Shown: positions 13,401 to 28,400 of the stretch, piece after piece | How the letters are laid out: each line of letters opens with the position of its first letter | Numbering within the stretch: the stretch's first letter is position 1 | The notes under the pieces: generated by a model | Told to the model about the DNA's origin: nothing | Databases searched by the model: none | Seen by the model: only the letters and a program-made list of their open reading frames with translations | Source of the DNA: Cyclina sinensis | Lineage: Eukaryota; Mollusca; Bivalvia; Venerida; Veneridae | Direction of reading: 5' to 3' | Assembly (NCBI GenBank): GCA_012932295.1 | Contig: JAAONU010000016.1 | Span: 39,649,241 to 39,713,240, forward strand | Length of the DNA: 64,000 nucleotides | Position numbers and translations under genes: made by a program

Positions 13401-16400
13401 ATTTGCATGACACCAACCATCTGAGTTGCCTTATCTATAGTCTTTCTATAATCAATTGTTGCATGGGAAGATTTTAAATGCAGTGACCAACCACTGAAAC
13501 AGTACCTTATATACAGTCTAAATGCGAATTGGTTAACTGATGATTTTATCAGTTCCATTTTTTCTGTATGGCATCTTTTATTCCTAGCTTGTGGTACTGA
13601 ACGGTCCGGCGAATGTTTTCAAGGTACAGGTTCAAAGTAATTTTTGTTTTGTTGGGATGTCTTTAATCCCGTCCTAGTTGTATATTATAAATGCAGTCTT
13701 TTGAGTTTTGCACAGAGAGATAATTAGTTCAAACTTATCTCAATCGTATTTCTGTCACAGGTTACATGCAGTATCCTGTACATACATCCACTTGTCAAAC
13801 ATGTCACCTTGACGATGTTACCTCATTTAACCAACTATGTCGGGGTCCCTAATGATCTGTTTCGGGAAAGGTCAAGGTAGGACAGACTTTTGAGGAAGCC
13901 ATTGTGAAGAAAACTGAGAAGAATCGTGGAGTTTACTTAGACCTGCAAAATGGTGTAACAGGATTTGCTGGGGTAATATTTTACATTGCTTCAAAATGAC
14001 CAAGTACAGTAAAATTCTGCAAGTGAGACCAGTCAAAATGTGGTCTTAATCATGAATCAGTTTTAATAGCAGAGATTTTTTTGTAAATCTTAGAATTTGA
14101 ATCCTTAAAATTGCTGATTTTGTATGATTTTAAAATATCTAAAGTGGTCTTCATTACGAAGAATTTTGTCAATTTATTATAGAACACTGTGACAATGGAT
14201 TTTTTATGTTCATGTTCTTGTTTTATTTTTTGCTTAAACATGCAGAATTCATAAGTAACTTAATATTCATTGACTTGATTTGAACATGAATGATGTATGT
14301 TAAAAGATTGTCTCAACACTACATACAACTGTTAATGGATCTCTTTTACTCAGTAATACTGACACATTATCAGAGAAGCAATATGACAGAAAGTCATTTG
14401 GATATTCATATTGTTTTATTTGATTTACAGATGCACAATCTGAGTGATAAGAATGTTGAAAATCTACAGAAGGAGTTTAAAAAAGGTTCAACACATAGGT
14501 AATACTGCATTTATTACAAATACTGTTATAATCATAAATGTGATATTTTGATTTAATGACAAACCTACTGGTTTTATTTTTCTTTTCCTTTGAATCAGGT
14601 TTTCTGTTCTGTTGCACCATTCGATTTTAGCAAAAAATACCATGTATACATTGGCTGAGATAACAGAAATTCAGCTATGACATATTCCTTGAAATTATTT
14701 AAGTTGACTCTTCATAGATGTATTTTTCAAAAGATTTTAGCACATGGAGAACATGGATTGTTATATTGATTCACATAAAGGTTTACCAGTTGATGAACTG
14801 TTACTTATATCTATTGACAGTTACTGATTCTTTGATATCTGTTTGATATCTATTTGTCTGTTTGAATGAGATATTTATTATCTTACATTTTTCAGATATT
14901 TATGCAAATCTACATATTTTTAAATACTAATTGGATATTTTCAACAAGCTGTGAAATCAGATATTTTCATTTTCTAGATGTCGTGTCTTGGGTTTCTATC
15001 CAATGGAGGCTCTGGTGATTGTCACCATGAAACAGTGAGAAAACTTTCTAAATTCCCATTGTTATTCCTGTTCAATTTAGATATATTATATTATAACTCA
15101 TTATATTGTATTTTATAGGATTTCAGAAAATGTATGAAAGTCAGTATAAATACTGAAAACACAGTGACTGTTATGAAATCATGTACATGTAAATTAGAAG
15201 AAGCAAACTTCTGTAACATGGACCTAAATGTTGTTCAAAAGCATATACATTATTTTTTGATTTTTTCCTTAATTAAATGTGTATGCTTAATAACACTGAT
15301 ACTGTTTTACACTGGTATCCTTTTCATTTGCTTAATCTATAATTTATCAAAGCACACCCGCCCCACTCAGCCTCTTGTACCCTGCCCAGTATCATATATG
15401 CCAAGCCCTTTCTCCAGCTTAGATACAACACTAGTAAATATACTTTCTAGTAAAGTTGTAAATTTGACTTATGACTGGGCCAGTCTTTAGGGAAGATTCT
15501 AATTGCAGACCTTTGTTTGATATTACAGGAGTGTCTTGGATGAGAAATATGTGAAGATAGTGGATATTCCACCAGGGGAGATAATTCAGGTAAGCATGGT
15601 TGTTGATCAGAAAGTTGGGGGAGGGGGTGCTTGTTACTTAAGTTTGCATTTATTCATCAGGTTCATATTGAGCTCTGTTACAATGATTGTACAATACTAG
15701 TTTTAAAATGATTCAGCATGAACACTTATGTTGTGATAGAATGACCCTAATTCAGAGGTTGCTGCTTTAAATATTACATCATCAGAATTTGACCATGACT
15801 TCCATATTCCTCCATATGGTTTGTGTTTATGTTAGGACTCAAGTAGGCAGCCATAAAGTGTAGAACTCATAAGTTGCAAGAATTTACTGTACAGTCTTTT
15901 TGAAATACAGTCAGTGTTTGATTCTTTCGCTCAGGAATGTGTCTGCTCATTTTTTATTGTGTCTGCTCATTTTTTATATGCCCAAAGGGGGCATATTATG
16001 TTATGGTACTGGAAGTCTGTCTGTTAGCAATTTGATTTCCAGAAGATAACTTGAGTAACTCTTTGGCCTACAGTCTTTCAACTTAATATGATGATTGATT
16101 ACATTGAGACAATGACCCCTGACCCCTATTGATTTTGGAGTCAAAGGTCAAGGTCACATTGGTCTTAACAGTGAAAGCCATTTCAGCCATGTAACCTGAC
16201 AATCATTTGTTATAGAGACTTCAACCTTTTTATCATGATTGCACACATTGAGTGGATGACCCCTATACATTTTGGGGTCAGTATGTTTAGAATCATTTAC
16301 ACTCTGTAACTTCACAAACATTTGTCAGTGAGCCTTCAGAATTCATATAATGGTTGCACACATTGAGTGAATGACCCTTATTGATTTTGGGGTCAGAAGG

Positions 16401-19400
16401 TCAAAGGTCAAGCTCACAGTGACCTAAGCACTGAAAACCATTTCCATTTTAAAACTTTATATTTTTATAACCATTTGTCATACCGACTTCAAACTTCATA
16501 TGATGATTGATTACATTGAGAAAATGACATACATCTAATTCCAAAGCCTAAGGTTCCTCCCTTATATCACAAATGCATCATACTTAGAAAAAACACCTTT
16601 TGGGTATATAATGCTCCGCCCAGTGGTGCTCTTGTTAAAATAACTGGCATCTTTCATGTAAAAAAAGAAAAAAGAAAAAAAAACAGAAAAAACCACTGAA
16701 GGTACCTTAAATTTTCTCATGATTCATTGGAATACCTTTCCAGTGTTTACAAGTTCAAACATTAATTCAAATCAGTAATGAAAATAAGTTTTCTCTTTGC
16801 AAGATTCATGTTTTTCATTATTTATATTTATGAGTTTTTATTCCACAGTGTACAGTGAAGAAACTGCATGATAAGGGAATAAATGTGGAAGTGGCCAAAG
16901 GTATAACAGGAATGATACCCACAATGCATCTTGCTGACATCACACTGCACCATCCAGAACAGAAGTTTAAAGTTGGTGACAAACTAAAGTGTAGAGTAAG
17001 TTTTAAACACCTTTTATTTTGTTATTTTCTGTATATTCATAAAATATTTACGGGCTTGTTTGTCTTCGTTTTTCTTTGTTTTTGATTTTTCTCAGATTTT
17101 GTAAGTCTGTATAATTATGAAAAAAATTAGAATGTGTTTGTTTGATGCATGCATATCGATCAAGTCACCTTTAAGCAAAATTTTAAAGATGGTAGCTGAC
17201 TCATAGTAGCATAAGTACTTTTTAGTTTTCATTTGAAAATGTCCTACTGATTGAAAAGAAATTTATCACTGTGACTTCATTATCATATCATCGTCCGTCT
17301 GTCTGTCTGTCACAAAATCGTGTCCGCTCTGTATCTTCCAAAGCCCTTGAAAGATTTTTATGAAACTTGGGTCAGATGTTCACCAAATCAAGGCGACGTG
17401 CAGAACCCACTTTGTGGGTGTGGTGTCTCAAGGTCAAGGTCACACTTGGAGGTTAAATGTCAAATGCCACAAAATCGTGTCCGCTCTGTATCTTCCAAAG
17501 CCCTTGAAGGATTTCTATGAAACTTGGGTCAGATGTTCACCTCATCAAGGCGACGTGCAGAACCCACTTTGCGGGTGTGGTGTCTCAAGGTCAAGGTCAC
17601 ACTTGGAGGTTAAATGTAAATTGCCACAAAATCTTGTCCACTCTGTATCTTCAAAAGCCCTTGAAGGATTTTTATGAAACTTGGGTCAGATGTTCACCTC
17701 ATCAAGGCGACATGCAGAAACCACTTTGCGGGTGTGGTGTCTCAAGGTCAAGGTCACACTTGGAGGTTAAATGTCAAATTTTACTATCGTCTGACTCAGT
17801 ACTGCCTGCAGCAACTGGCTGGGGGGAGACATATGTTTTTGTTCAATCAAAAACCCATTTCTAGTTATCCTTTGAAGTCTGTGAAACTGAAACACTAAAG
17901 AAGGTAATAACAGAATTAAGACCTTTCTGAATCTGAACCATGTCAGAATTAAGACATTTCTGAATGTGAACCCTGTCAGAATTAAGACCTTTCTGAATGT
18001 GAATCCTGTCAGTATTAAGACCTTACTGAATGTGAACTCTGTCAGAATTAAGACCTTTCTGAATGTGAACCCTGTTACTGGCCATTTCAGTAAAACATGT
18101 ATCAAGCCTTAGAATGATAAAGAAACTCTGTCAGGAATGGTCATTTATACAGTGTAGTCCTTTCTTGTTAAATAAACTTCTAAACTTCTGAACTTCTTAA
18201 GTACAGTTTGAAAGTGCCCTCCTGGGATGGGGTATATGTTTAACTAGAAAAGCCTTAACAAAAATCCAAGGAATGAATGCAAACTGGTTTGACATTTTCA
18301 TTCACACAATAGTTTGTTTAAATTGTATCTTAAAACTGACACCTAACAAAAATTCACCTGTCTTCTGTTTTCAGGTTTTGCATCTGAACAAGAAACACTC
18401 AAACCTGATTTTGACGCATAAGAAATCATTGGTGAACAGTAAATATCCAGTTGTCTCCAGTTTTAGCCAGATAGAACAAGGTCAGATACTAGAGGGGTTT
18501 ATTTGTGCTGTCAAAGACTACGGATGTCTTGTTAAATTTTATGGTGATATTCAGGTGAGTAAATGCTGAAGGAATGTTTGACCTGCTAAAACAAGGGGGT
18601 CTTAACTTTTTGCGTACCTTATTTCTGCCACAACATCAACCTCACATTGATGTGTTTTATATCTGCGGTTTAGTTTACATTGTTTAAAACATCAGCCTCA
18701 CATTGATGTGTTTTATATCTGCAGTTTAGTTTACATTGTTTAAAATATCAGCTTCACATTGATGTGTTTTATATCTGCGGTTTAGTTTACATTGGTTAAA
18801 ACATCAGCCTCACATTGATGTGTTTTATATCTGCAAGTTAGTTTACATTTGTTAAAACATCAGCCTCACATTGATGTGTTTTATATCTGCGGTTTAGTTT
18901 ACATTTGTTAAAACATCAGCCTCACATTGATGTGTTTTATATCTGCGGGTTAGTTTACATTTGTTAAAACATCAGCCTCACATTGATGTGTTTTATATCT
19001 GCGGTTTAGTTTACATTGTTTAAAACATCAGCTTCACATTGATGTGTTTTATATCTGCGGTTTAGTTTACATTGTTTAAAACATCAGCCTCACATTGATG
19101 TGTTTTATATCTGCGGGTTAGTTTACATTTGTTAAAACATCAGCCTCACATTGATGTGTTTTATTTCTGCGGTTTAGTTTACATTTGTTAAAACATCAGC
19201 CTCACATTGATGTGTTTTATATCTGCGGGTTAGTTTACATTTGTTAAAACATCAGCCTCACATTGATGTGTTTTATATCTGCGGGTTAGTTTACATTTGT
19301 TAAAACATCAGCCTCACATTGATGTGTTTTATTTCTGCGGTTTAGTTTACATTTGTTAAAACATCAGCCTCACATTGATGTGTTTTATATCTGCGGGTTA

Positions 19401-22400
19401 GTTTACATTTGTTAAAACATCAGCCTCACATTGATGTGTTTTATTTCTGCAGTTTAGTTTACATTGTTTAAAACATCAGCCTCACATTGATGTGTTTTAT
19501 ATTTGCGGTTTAGTTTACATTGTTTAAAACATCAGCCTCACATTGATGTGTTTTATATCTGCGGTTTAGTTTACATTGTTTAAAAAAAATCATTATCAAA
19601 CAGATGGTTATTGTACGCTGCAAGAAAAGCATTATACTGGTATTATAAAAAAAGTACTCCCATGTTTTTTTAATAAGCCCTTGAATTCCCTTTAAGGTGA
19701 CATGCACATGTTAGTGAGAAAATCTGAACAGTGGTTTTAATCACACCTTTTGAGCCCTTGCAAAAAATCTTAATTGACATGTCATTGAATGGATCATTTG
19801 GCAACATGGACACAATAGATTGTACAGACATAAAAGATTATGTTTATTGGAGATTTTAAGGACAATGCCAAACAGTGGGTTGGTTAATTATATGGAACGG
19901 TCATAGGACATTATAAGTACCCAAAAATGGTAACCATACTGGCCGGACTAATCCTGAGACACCTAAGAGACTTGGACCAAGACTCAATCATGACTTTTTT
20001 CTAATCATTTATTCAATACAAATACCAAATAAAATGGTGCAGTTGCAAAACTGTTAATTAGTACAAAAGCCGATAACACAACAGGGTAGTGTATTATACA
20101 ATACCAGAAGAAAACAATGTAATGTGCAAATGTACCAACATGATGCAGAGAGAATTGCTTAAATTTTTTCCCTTTTATAAATTTGCAATCTCATTGTCTT
20201 CCGCAGAAATAGCAGAAATAAATTTCCCACAGAAATACATACTTATATGGGTAGTATTGTTTAAAAAGTTTCATTTGTTAAGCTAGAAGGTTACTCATTT
20301 ACTTGACCATTGTATTGAAATATTAAATGTTTAAAGACTTTGTGTTCCTTCAAGATTGCAAGTTTCTCTTTTAAAGGGCCTGGCCCCAAGATCTTTGCTT
20401 AGTACTGAACCCATTGAGTATCCAGAAAAGGTGTTCTACAAGGGGCAGGTGGTCAGGTGTAAAGTCATGTATGTTGAGCCTGCTTCCAGTAAGCTCACCC
20501 TGAGCTTTGTGGTGAGTAAACCAGTTGTTGTTTTAACTATGCTTATTTGTAAAGTGAATGTTAAGGCTCATTTTTGGTCATCAGAAAATATAAGCTTGTT
20601 TAGACAAAAACTGTGGCATTAACTTAAAGATCTTTAGAAAAGCTGTCATATAAAGATTAAATAAGTTTTTTTGTTGAATTCTCCTCCACCAGATTAGGCA
20701 CTATGATAAGAATATCTTTGAGTACTTGAACCATAAGTGTGGAAGGCAACAAGTTGACCCCAGGAAATACTGATTCACTATTAAGTACCTTTAAACACCT
20801 TGAAATTTAACTACTACTGAAGCTTCATTCATGTACATTATTCGCATTTATGCTTTTCAAATTCATTTAAATGTATGATGTAAAGAACATTTACCAAAAT
20901 AAAAAAAAGAATTTATAATGATTACTTTGTATGAAAAAAAATACTGCATATTTCAGCTTGAAGGCAAAACAGAGTTTGGACAGAGAAAGAAAAAACTTCC
21001 TGAAGATTTCAAAGTTGGAAGGGTATGAAATACATATATGTACTTTCATTTTTAGCTCACCTGAGCACATGTGAACTTTTAAGATCGATGACTGTTTGGT
21101 GTCCATCTTTCATCCACAATTACTTCAACAGACATCTCCTGTGAAACCAGAAGGTCAAATTTGATAAAGCATTCATTTATTGACCGAATATCTTAGATAC
21201 TTGATATGAACATTCCTTGCATGGACCTCTATCACTGGGTGGGGTTCGAGGTCTCAGAGGTTGAAAATAGATTTCTTTACCTTACATCATAGTGTTAAGC
21301 TCAAATTCAATTCAGTTTAACCAAACTTTCATAGAACATTTATAAACAATAGATCACCTTTCTTTCCCTGAACCAATCTGATCCCACCATGGGTTCAAGA
21401 GGTTTGGGGGCCAAAATAGGCCTATTTTTCATGGTTTCACAGCTTTGATAATCTAACAAACCACTGGCCTGATTTCAGAATAAAGTAACACAACTATAGT
21501 TATCAGACTTGAGCAATGGGACACAGGTTAGAGATAAAGGGCCATCGTGGCCCTTTTGTCTATGTATTGCTTTAGAAAAATCTTTGCAACTATCATGTAA
21601 ATTTGTTTTACTTTAAGTGACACCTCTGAAAGTTGACAAGGATTGTGTCACCTTTTTCGTTGTTGGCAAAATAAGTTCATTTTTCTCTACCCAGTAGACC
21701 CCTCCTAACACAGGAAACTTTGCTTTGTTAGCCACCCAACCTTTAGCTGAAGATATTTATGATTACCACTCAGTTTCTTAATAATATTTAGAAAGTGCAG
21801 TGTAAAGTAGAGAAGAAGACTGAAACAGGACTAGACATAGAACTTCTACCATCCAAACTGAAAGCATTCCTTCCCAAGGTGCACTTGTCAGACTCCAAGG
21901 AGATGTGTGCTGCATTATGGGACATGTACAAACCTGGTGACCTCATTGAAAATGCAATGTATTGGCACCAAGCCAAAGTACCTGTATCCTTAACTGCCAT
22001 GAATATTTTTTTTGGGGGGGGGAATAACTGGATCAGATGCATACATGTGAAATATTTTTGTGTCTTCACTAATAGAATTTGATAGAAATATCAGTAGATT
22101 TATCTTTTTGTCAGTAGATTTTCTGTTTAAGTGCAATAAAATATGAGTGGCTAAAACACATCAACCAGTATTTCTTTTGGATTTTATAATGCCATAACAT
22201 TTTGCATTTTTACAATCTTGTAAACATCAGTAAATGAATTAAGGCTTTGAAAAAAGAATTATACATGCAAATTCCAGAAAATAAATCTAGAGATGTATAG
22301 TCTTGCTTGCATCAGACTTCGAATCAACATCCATGAAGCTTGAAATTCTAAGGTGTCATAAATCACATTATTAATAACTTTCAGATTGTATTTTACTGAG

Positions 22401-25400
22401 AGAATTTTCTTTAAGAAGCATTAGTCTGGGGTTCGACATTTTAGTATAGGGTTCAGCTGAACTTCAGCATATAAAAGAAAAAAAGGGACAAAGAGAACAA
22501 ATGAAAAGTACTAACAGATCAATCAGTTTCAGTGGTTTAACCTTAACATGCAACCAGTTATTAACATGCAAACCATGTCTACTATCTGCAGCTGAGAATG
22601 AAGAAGAATTTATTACAGCATTCGATTCTTTGGTGGTAAGTTATGATGTTATTTATCTCCTTTGCAAGGGTGGTAATACTTTGTTTCAGAGGTATTGTAT
22701 TGAGATTCAATAACCTGTTTAAGGATGAATATGTATCAAACCCTAGCTTTATGTATGCCATGAAGTTGGAAATAAATATGAAATGAAAGGAAGGATGTTT
22801 GATCAAAAACATAGATAAAGTTCTTTAGAAAGTTGTCTGTAAGAGATTGAGTATATGATTGATAGTAATTCGCCAGAATGGCAAATGTCCATAGAAGCCA
22901 ATTGATCTTAGGTGATAGGGGTTAGTTATATTAACAGAGAGTTAACATCGTGTATGTTGAGCATGCATGAAGGCTTCGATAAAAGTAATATATTTGGTTT
23001 ACCATCTTTATCTATGCTGTGGTTATTGTTATTTCAGCCTGGTACAATGTTAGCAGGAGCAGTGAAGAACATTATGGCATATGGTATATTTGTGGAATTT
23101 GCAAATGGATTGTTTGGACTCGTCCCACTTCAGGTATAAACAAATTCATATAAGCTTATTTTGTTTAAGACCTTGTTTTAGAATTGGGTTGGGGGATTTT
23201 ATGCAAATTTACTGTACATGCAGTTTTAAATAAAATGGAGATACATATTTTGTGCACTGAAATCTCCTATATTTTTAATTGATATAAGTCATATAATGTG
23301 AACATATTAAAGCTCTCAGAATGATCCATGCAGAATGATATTGAACACAAGAAATTAACTAAAATTTGATATAGAATAGTCAAACATGTTGTGAGAATGT
23401 CTTTCAGATAAAGTTGAAATGTGAATAGATAAATTCTGATGAAATCAGATCAAAATGTTCTACTGAAACATTCTTCTCTCCCTTTAGCATTTTGTTTACA
23501 ATAAAGAATGTAATACATCAAAAAAATGATTCTGAAAAATTTATCATGTCTGTTGTGACTTTATAGGAAAAATTTACTTGTTGAATTTATCTGACAGTTC
23601 AGTAACAGTTTATTTTTATATTCTTTTATACAGTATGCTGTAGATGCAAGGGTACCAGATGTCAAGATGTTTTACCAAATAGGTCAGACAGTTGTTGCCA
23701 AGGTTGTCGAGGTAAACAAGGAGAAACAACGGTTCCTGGCTTCACTGAGAATGCAAGACTGTTACCATGGCAACACTGAGATAGGGATAGAACTCACATG
23801 GAACCATCTAAAAGAGAGAGAAAAGCTGTTGGAAAAACTGGAAAAAATGCAAGGTATATTTTGTATTTTGGAAATACCTGCAATTTTTTATTGTAACTAA
23901 GTTTCTTACAAGTTCTTAAGCTCATCTTATCTGTAATATTTTGCAAGTGGTTTGAAAGCTTTAGGTTCTAATCTTTGTCCTACCCATATTCCTTTGAAAA
24001 GTTTACTATTAATAGGTTTCTTACGTTAAAAGTTCATATCTATGGTCAAAATTTATTATTTGTTTGTCGATCAGATAATGTTCTCTACTTGTTGTAGATG
24101 ATAAAAAAGGAACACTTGCCCAGGTCAAGTTTGGCAGTGTACACAAGGGCTACAGTGAAAAAGATGAAAAAGTCTGGAGTTATTTGTGAGCTAGAGAATG
24201 GAGTGAAGGCTGTTGCTGTGTCAGATCACATTACAGGTGAGGAAAGTCCATGATCTCTTCAGCATTTCTGTTTTATCATCTATAGTTTTGATAGAGTAAT
24301 AAATAAGTACTTCAGAATACATGTATATAAAGTTCAGATAAAGAATGGTGATTCGGACAGGAATTAAGCATAGAGGCAGAGCTTTTAAATATCTTTTTTG
24401 CATACCTGGATGCTTAGAATTAAATATATTTCTATGATCTCTTTGGACAAAAGCTTTATAAAATGAGATATACATGTATTGTCAGAAATATTATCCCGGT
24501 TTACAAATCATGTGAAAGCTAATTCAGAAATTGTCACAGGAAATGTGAAGGAAACCAGTACTAAGGTGTAGACAATATCATCTCTACAAGCTAAACAGAG
24601 TTCATTAAAACTGTTAGTTATCTACTTACTTGTTACTCTAAATCCTTGCAGTCAGATTTCTGTGCTAGACTTTGACATGCTTTAAAATATTACAGGGGAG
24701 ATAACTGTTGGACAAGAGGTTGATTGTGTAGTGTTGTATGTTGACATAAAACAGAATTGTGTTGAGGTCACATTGGATGATAAATTTGTGCCAGTTGTAC
24801 AGAAAAGACTAGAAAAAGAAAACATGCAAGGGGTAAGTTAAAACGTCAATCTGTCAGTATATAGGGAAGCTATTTTCTGTCTCTGTTCTATTGTGTATGT
24901 GACTTATACTGCTGATACCAAAACTAATGTTGAATTTCTAACTCTAATATCGACAGGGTTTATTTTGTACTGTAACCTGTTGGTATAAGGTAGAAAAGTG
25001 TTTTTAGGAACCAATCAGGGTAAAGAACTTGCCTTTTTGAACCAGTCTTTGACTGGCCAGTTTTGAAATGAGGCAATATTTCTAGCCAATTAGGTGCTTC
25101 TGATCTGAGTCTGGATGCAGAGTAAAAATTTATCAAAATGTTCTCTATTTCAGGCAAAAGTTGGTCAGATTCTTAAATCAACAGTGGAACTTACAAAAGA
25201 TGACTTTGTTGTTGTACGTTTGAACACCAGTCATGCAAAAGGCCAACTGGCTTACCTACCAGCTAAAAGGGTAAACATTTTTTCGTGAGTTTCAACAGAA
25301 ACCATGCATAAGTGAAACAACTTACTGTGACACAAGTTTGTACATGAAACTGGGAGGTAAACATGTTATCGCTGTCCAAGAATAAACAATCTTTTACTCA

Positions 25401-28400
25401 TCAGAATTTGATAGCATATCTACAAGTGTATGAAACAATTATTTGAAAATTTCATCTTGAACCTTTTTACAATATTTATTAACAATATTTCAGCACTGGA
25501 ATGATGTACTTGAGAGGCATCAGTATACTGTTGGACAAGAAAACAAGGTTATAGTCAAGAGGTAGGTATTTAGTAAATTGAAGAATTGGAGAGAAAAAAA
25601 ACTGGTTTTAAGATAAACGTTCTTAGATTACAAGTCGTTTTATCTATGTTGTGGTTGTAATGGTTTAAAATTTAATGTGGTCAAACATTCAGGAATTAGA
25701 TGACAAATCTGAGAGTCTTGAGCCATGGAGAAATCACTAATACTGTTCATGTCATGGTTATTTCTCATCAACTAGTCACTCAAATTCCATGAACATCTAT
25801 AGGAGCCCTTATGAACATGTGTATTACCAGCATGATTTGAGGTCAAGGTCGTGCTACTAAGGGATTTCCATGAAATCCAGATTTGATAACATTTTAAAAA
25901 TGGTTTAAAAAGCACACATAATACTTTGGGGCTTTATTTTCTGAAAGGGCTGTTATAGACCAGCATGTACTTTGTGAAGCATCCATTCCTTGCCAACAGT
26001 TTCTAGTTAACTAAAGGTTCAGAAGGTTCATTTATGTTGTAATGCATTACTGTATTCTAGAGTTGAGGGTGACCTAATCCTGGCATCACTCAAGGTACAC
26101 GAGGATAAGCCAGAAGAAGACGAGGATAAAATAAACCATATTCCAGAACATGCACTAAAAATTGGAGACATCTGTGATGCCACGTATGTACCTTGTACTA
26201 TAAGGCATTACTTGGCTTATATTCTGAACTGGGTTTTCCATGCTAATTTCCATACAGATACAGACAGAAAATAATGTTTCATTACCTTCCTATGTTTATG
26301 TTGTTTTTCACAATAATTTTATACAATTTGGAGAAGAAGTTTAGTTTCTTTATTTCTGATTATTATTAAGAGTTTTAGGAAATGTCAATTAATGTTTTGT
26401 TAAATGGTAAAGTTATTGAAAATGTTAACATTTCCAGTGATAGAGTTAGGACCCCATCAAAGATGAGGAGGCATATAGCTTTGAACATATCAGTCGGTTA
26501 GTCTGTCAGTAGACAGTTTCTGATAAATATCTGGAGAATGCTTCAGCTAAAGTTCATCAAATATCTTGGTCCAAGGTTCATCAGAATTGTTAGGCAGCTT
26601 GTTCTTGACCACTAGATGACCCCTATTCTTTTTCAGTTCACCAGATCAAAGGTCAACACCACAGTGACATTCCACAGCAAAACCATTTTCAATTAATATC
26701 TTGAGAATACGTTGGCCTACCTTCCTCAGACATGATAGGCACGTTGTTTATGACCAGTAGATAACCCTTTTTTTTCAGGTCACTGGCTCAAAGGTCAATG
26801 CCACAGTGACATTGAACTGCAAAACGGTTTCCAGTCATTATCTAGAGAATGCTTGTGTCTATGCTCCTAAAACTTGGAAGGCCAGTTGGTCATGACCAGC
26901 AGATGACCCCTATATATATAAAAGTATCACTTGGTCTAAAGTCAAGGTCAAAGTGACATTGCACAGCAATACCATTTCTAATTAATATGTGTAGAAGGCC
27001 TCAACCCATGTTCTTCAAACTCAGTAGACCAGTTGGTCATGACAAAATCATTTCTGATCAATATCTGGGGAACACCTTTAGCCAGTTTTCTCAGACTTAG
27101 TAGTTGGGTAGTCCATGACCAGTAGATGACCTCTCTTCTTTTTGGTTCACTAGAACAAAGGTCAATTCCACAGTGACCTTGAATATCAAAATGATTTTGG
27201 ATCCATAACTGCAAAATGCTTGATCCTCAAATAATGAAATTCAGTGAGTTGTTGGCCATGACCAGTACATTACCCCTTTCTATGCCCCCGAAGAGCATAT
27301 ACCTGGCTTTTGTGATATTTTTTGTGGAGTTAGTGCCCTTTTTTTAATTTTACTTAATATTTCTTAAGTGCGCAACATTTCCTACATTTCCCATGCAATT
27401 TTCACCAAACTTTCACAGAATGATCTTTATCAAGTGCCACAGCGTAGTTTAAGGCTTATGGAATTCAATAATTTTTGTCATAGTTATTGCCCTTTGTTAA
27501 ATTTTACTTAATATTGCTTGTGTGCACAACTTTTCCTAAAGTTCTCAGTCTTTCACAGAATGATCATTATCAAGTGCAATAGCGCATATACTCCGGCTTT
27601 TTTCTGTTTGATAATTTTTTATGGAGTTATTGCCCTTCATTTAATTTTACTTAATATTGCTTGTGTGTGCAACTCCTACCATTTTGTAATTGAACTATAT
27701 TTTAGCCTTTGTGTTCAACTGAAGCATGAAATTCCAGAAGTTAAAAGTTAAGAGACTGTTTTGAATCACTTTTTCAGTTAAAGACATGTGGTGACCAATG
27801 GGTACAAAACACTAGATCAGTATCTTTTGAAACGCATCAGTTTCAGAAATTTATTAATTTTACCAGCCATGCAGATAGGTAAAGGACATATACCCCTGGT
27901 CTAACCCTGGACATTTGGGTACTTTGTTTAGTTCACAGACTGCAAAAGATGTTGGCACAAATGATCAAGGCAACATCAAGTTGTAAGCTACCGTGACTGT
28001 TGTAATGTTTTTGGGGCATTAGTGTCTGTGACACAGTTCTTGTTTTGATCAAATTTTATGGGCACTTTGACCATGAACACACCATCTGAGTCACAGTATG
28101 CCTTTCATTCACAACATGGCAATCACTGATTAACTACTTCCAACAACAAGGTGCTTCTGGAGGGCATATATGTTTTACCAACATCTCTTGATTTCTGTTG
28201 CTGCTGTTCTGTGGACAACATTTTGTATTGTGCATAAAGTTTTTATTTTTGTTACAGTATAAGGAAAATTTACAAAGACCAAATCTACATAGATGTGGGA
28301 AGATCGCACGGAAGAGTCCATGTCACACAGATGCTTGATCATGTGGAAGATGTAAGTCTGTCTTTAACATCTCTTGTCAATTCCTCTCACGCATGAATTT

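Noticed and set aside
15134..15490. 118-codon open frame in PDCD11 intron 12
   Set aside because: No recognisable motif, lies between well-matched exons, and has no supporting splice or homology signal.
17320..17898. Overlapping open frames with MKLGSDVH repeats
   Set aside because: They are translations of the 157-bp tandem repeat in shifting frames, not a conserved protein.
22533..22635. Longer version of PDCD11 exon 19 using the acceptor ending at 22532
   Set aside because: It would require a phase 2 junction, whereas exon 18 ends in phase 0; the acceptor ending at 22557 fits and matches the family alignment.
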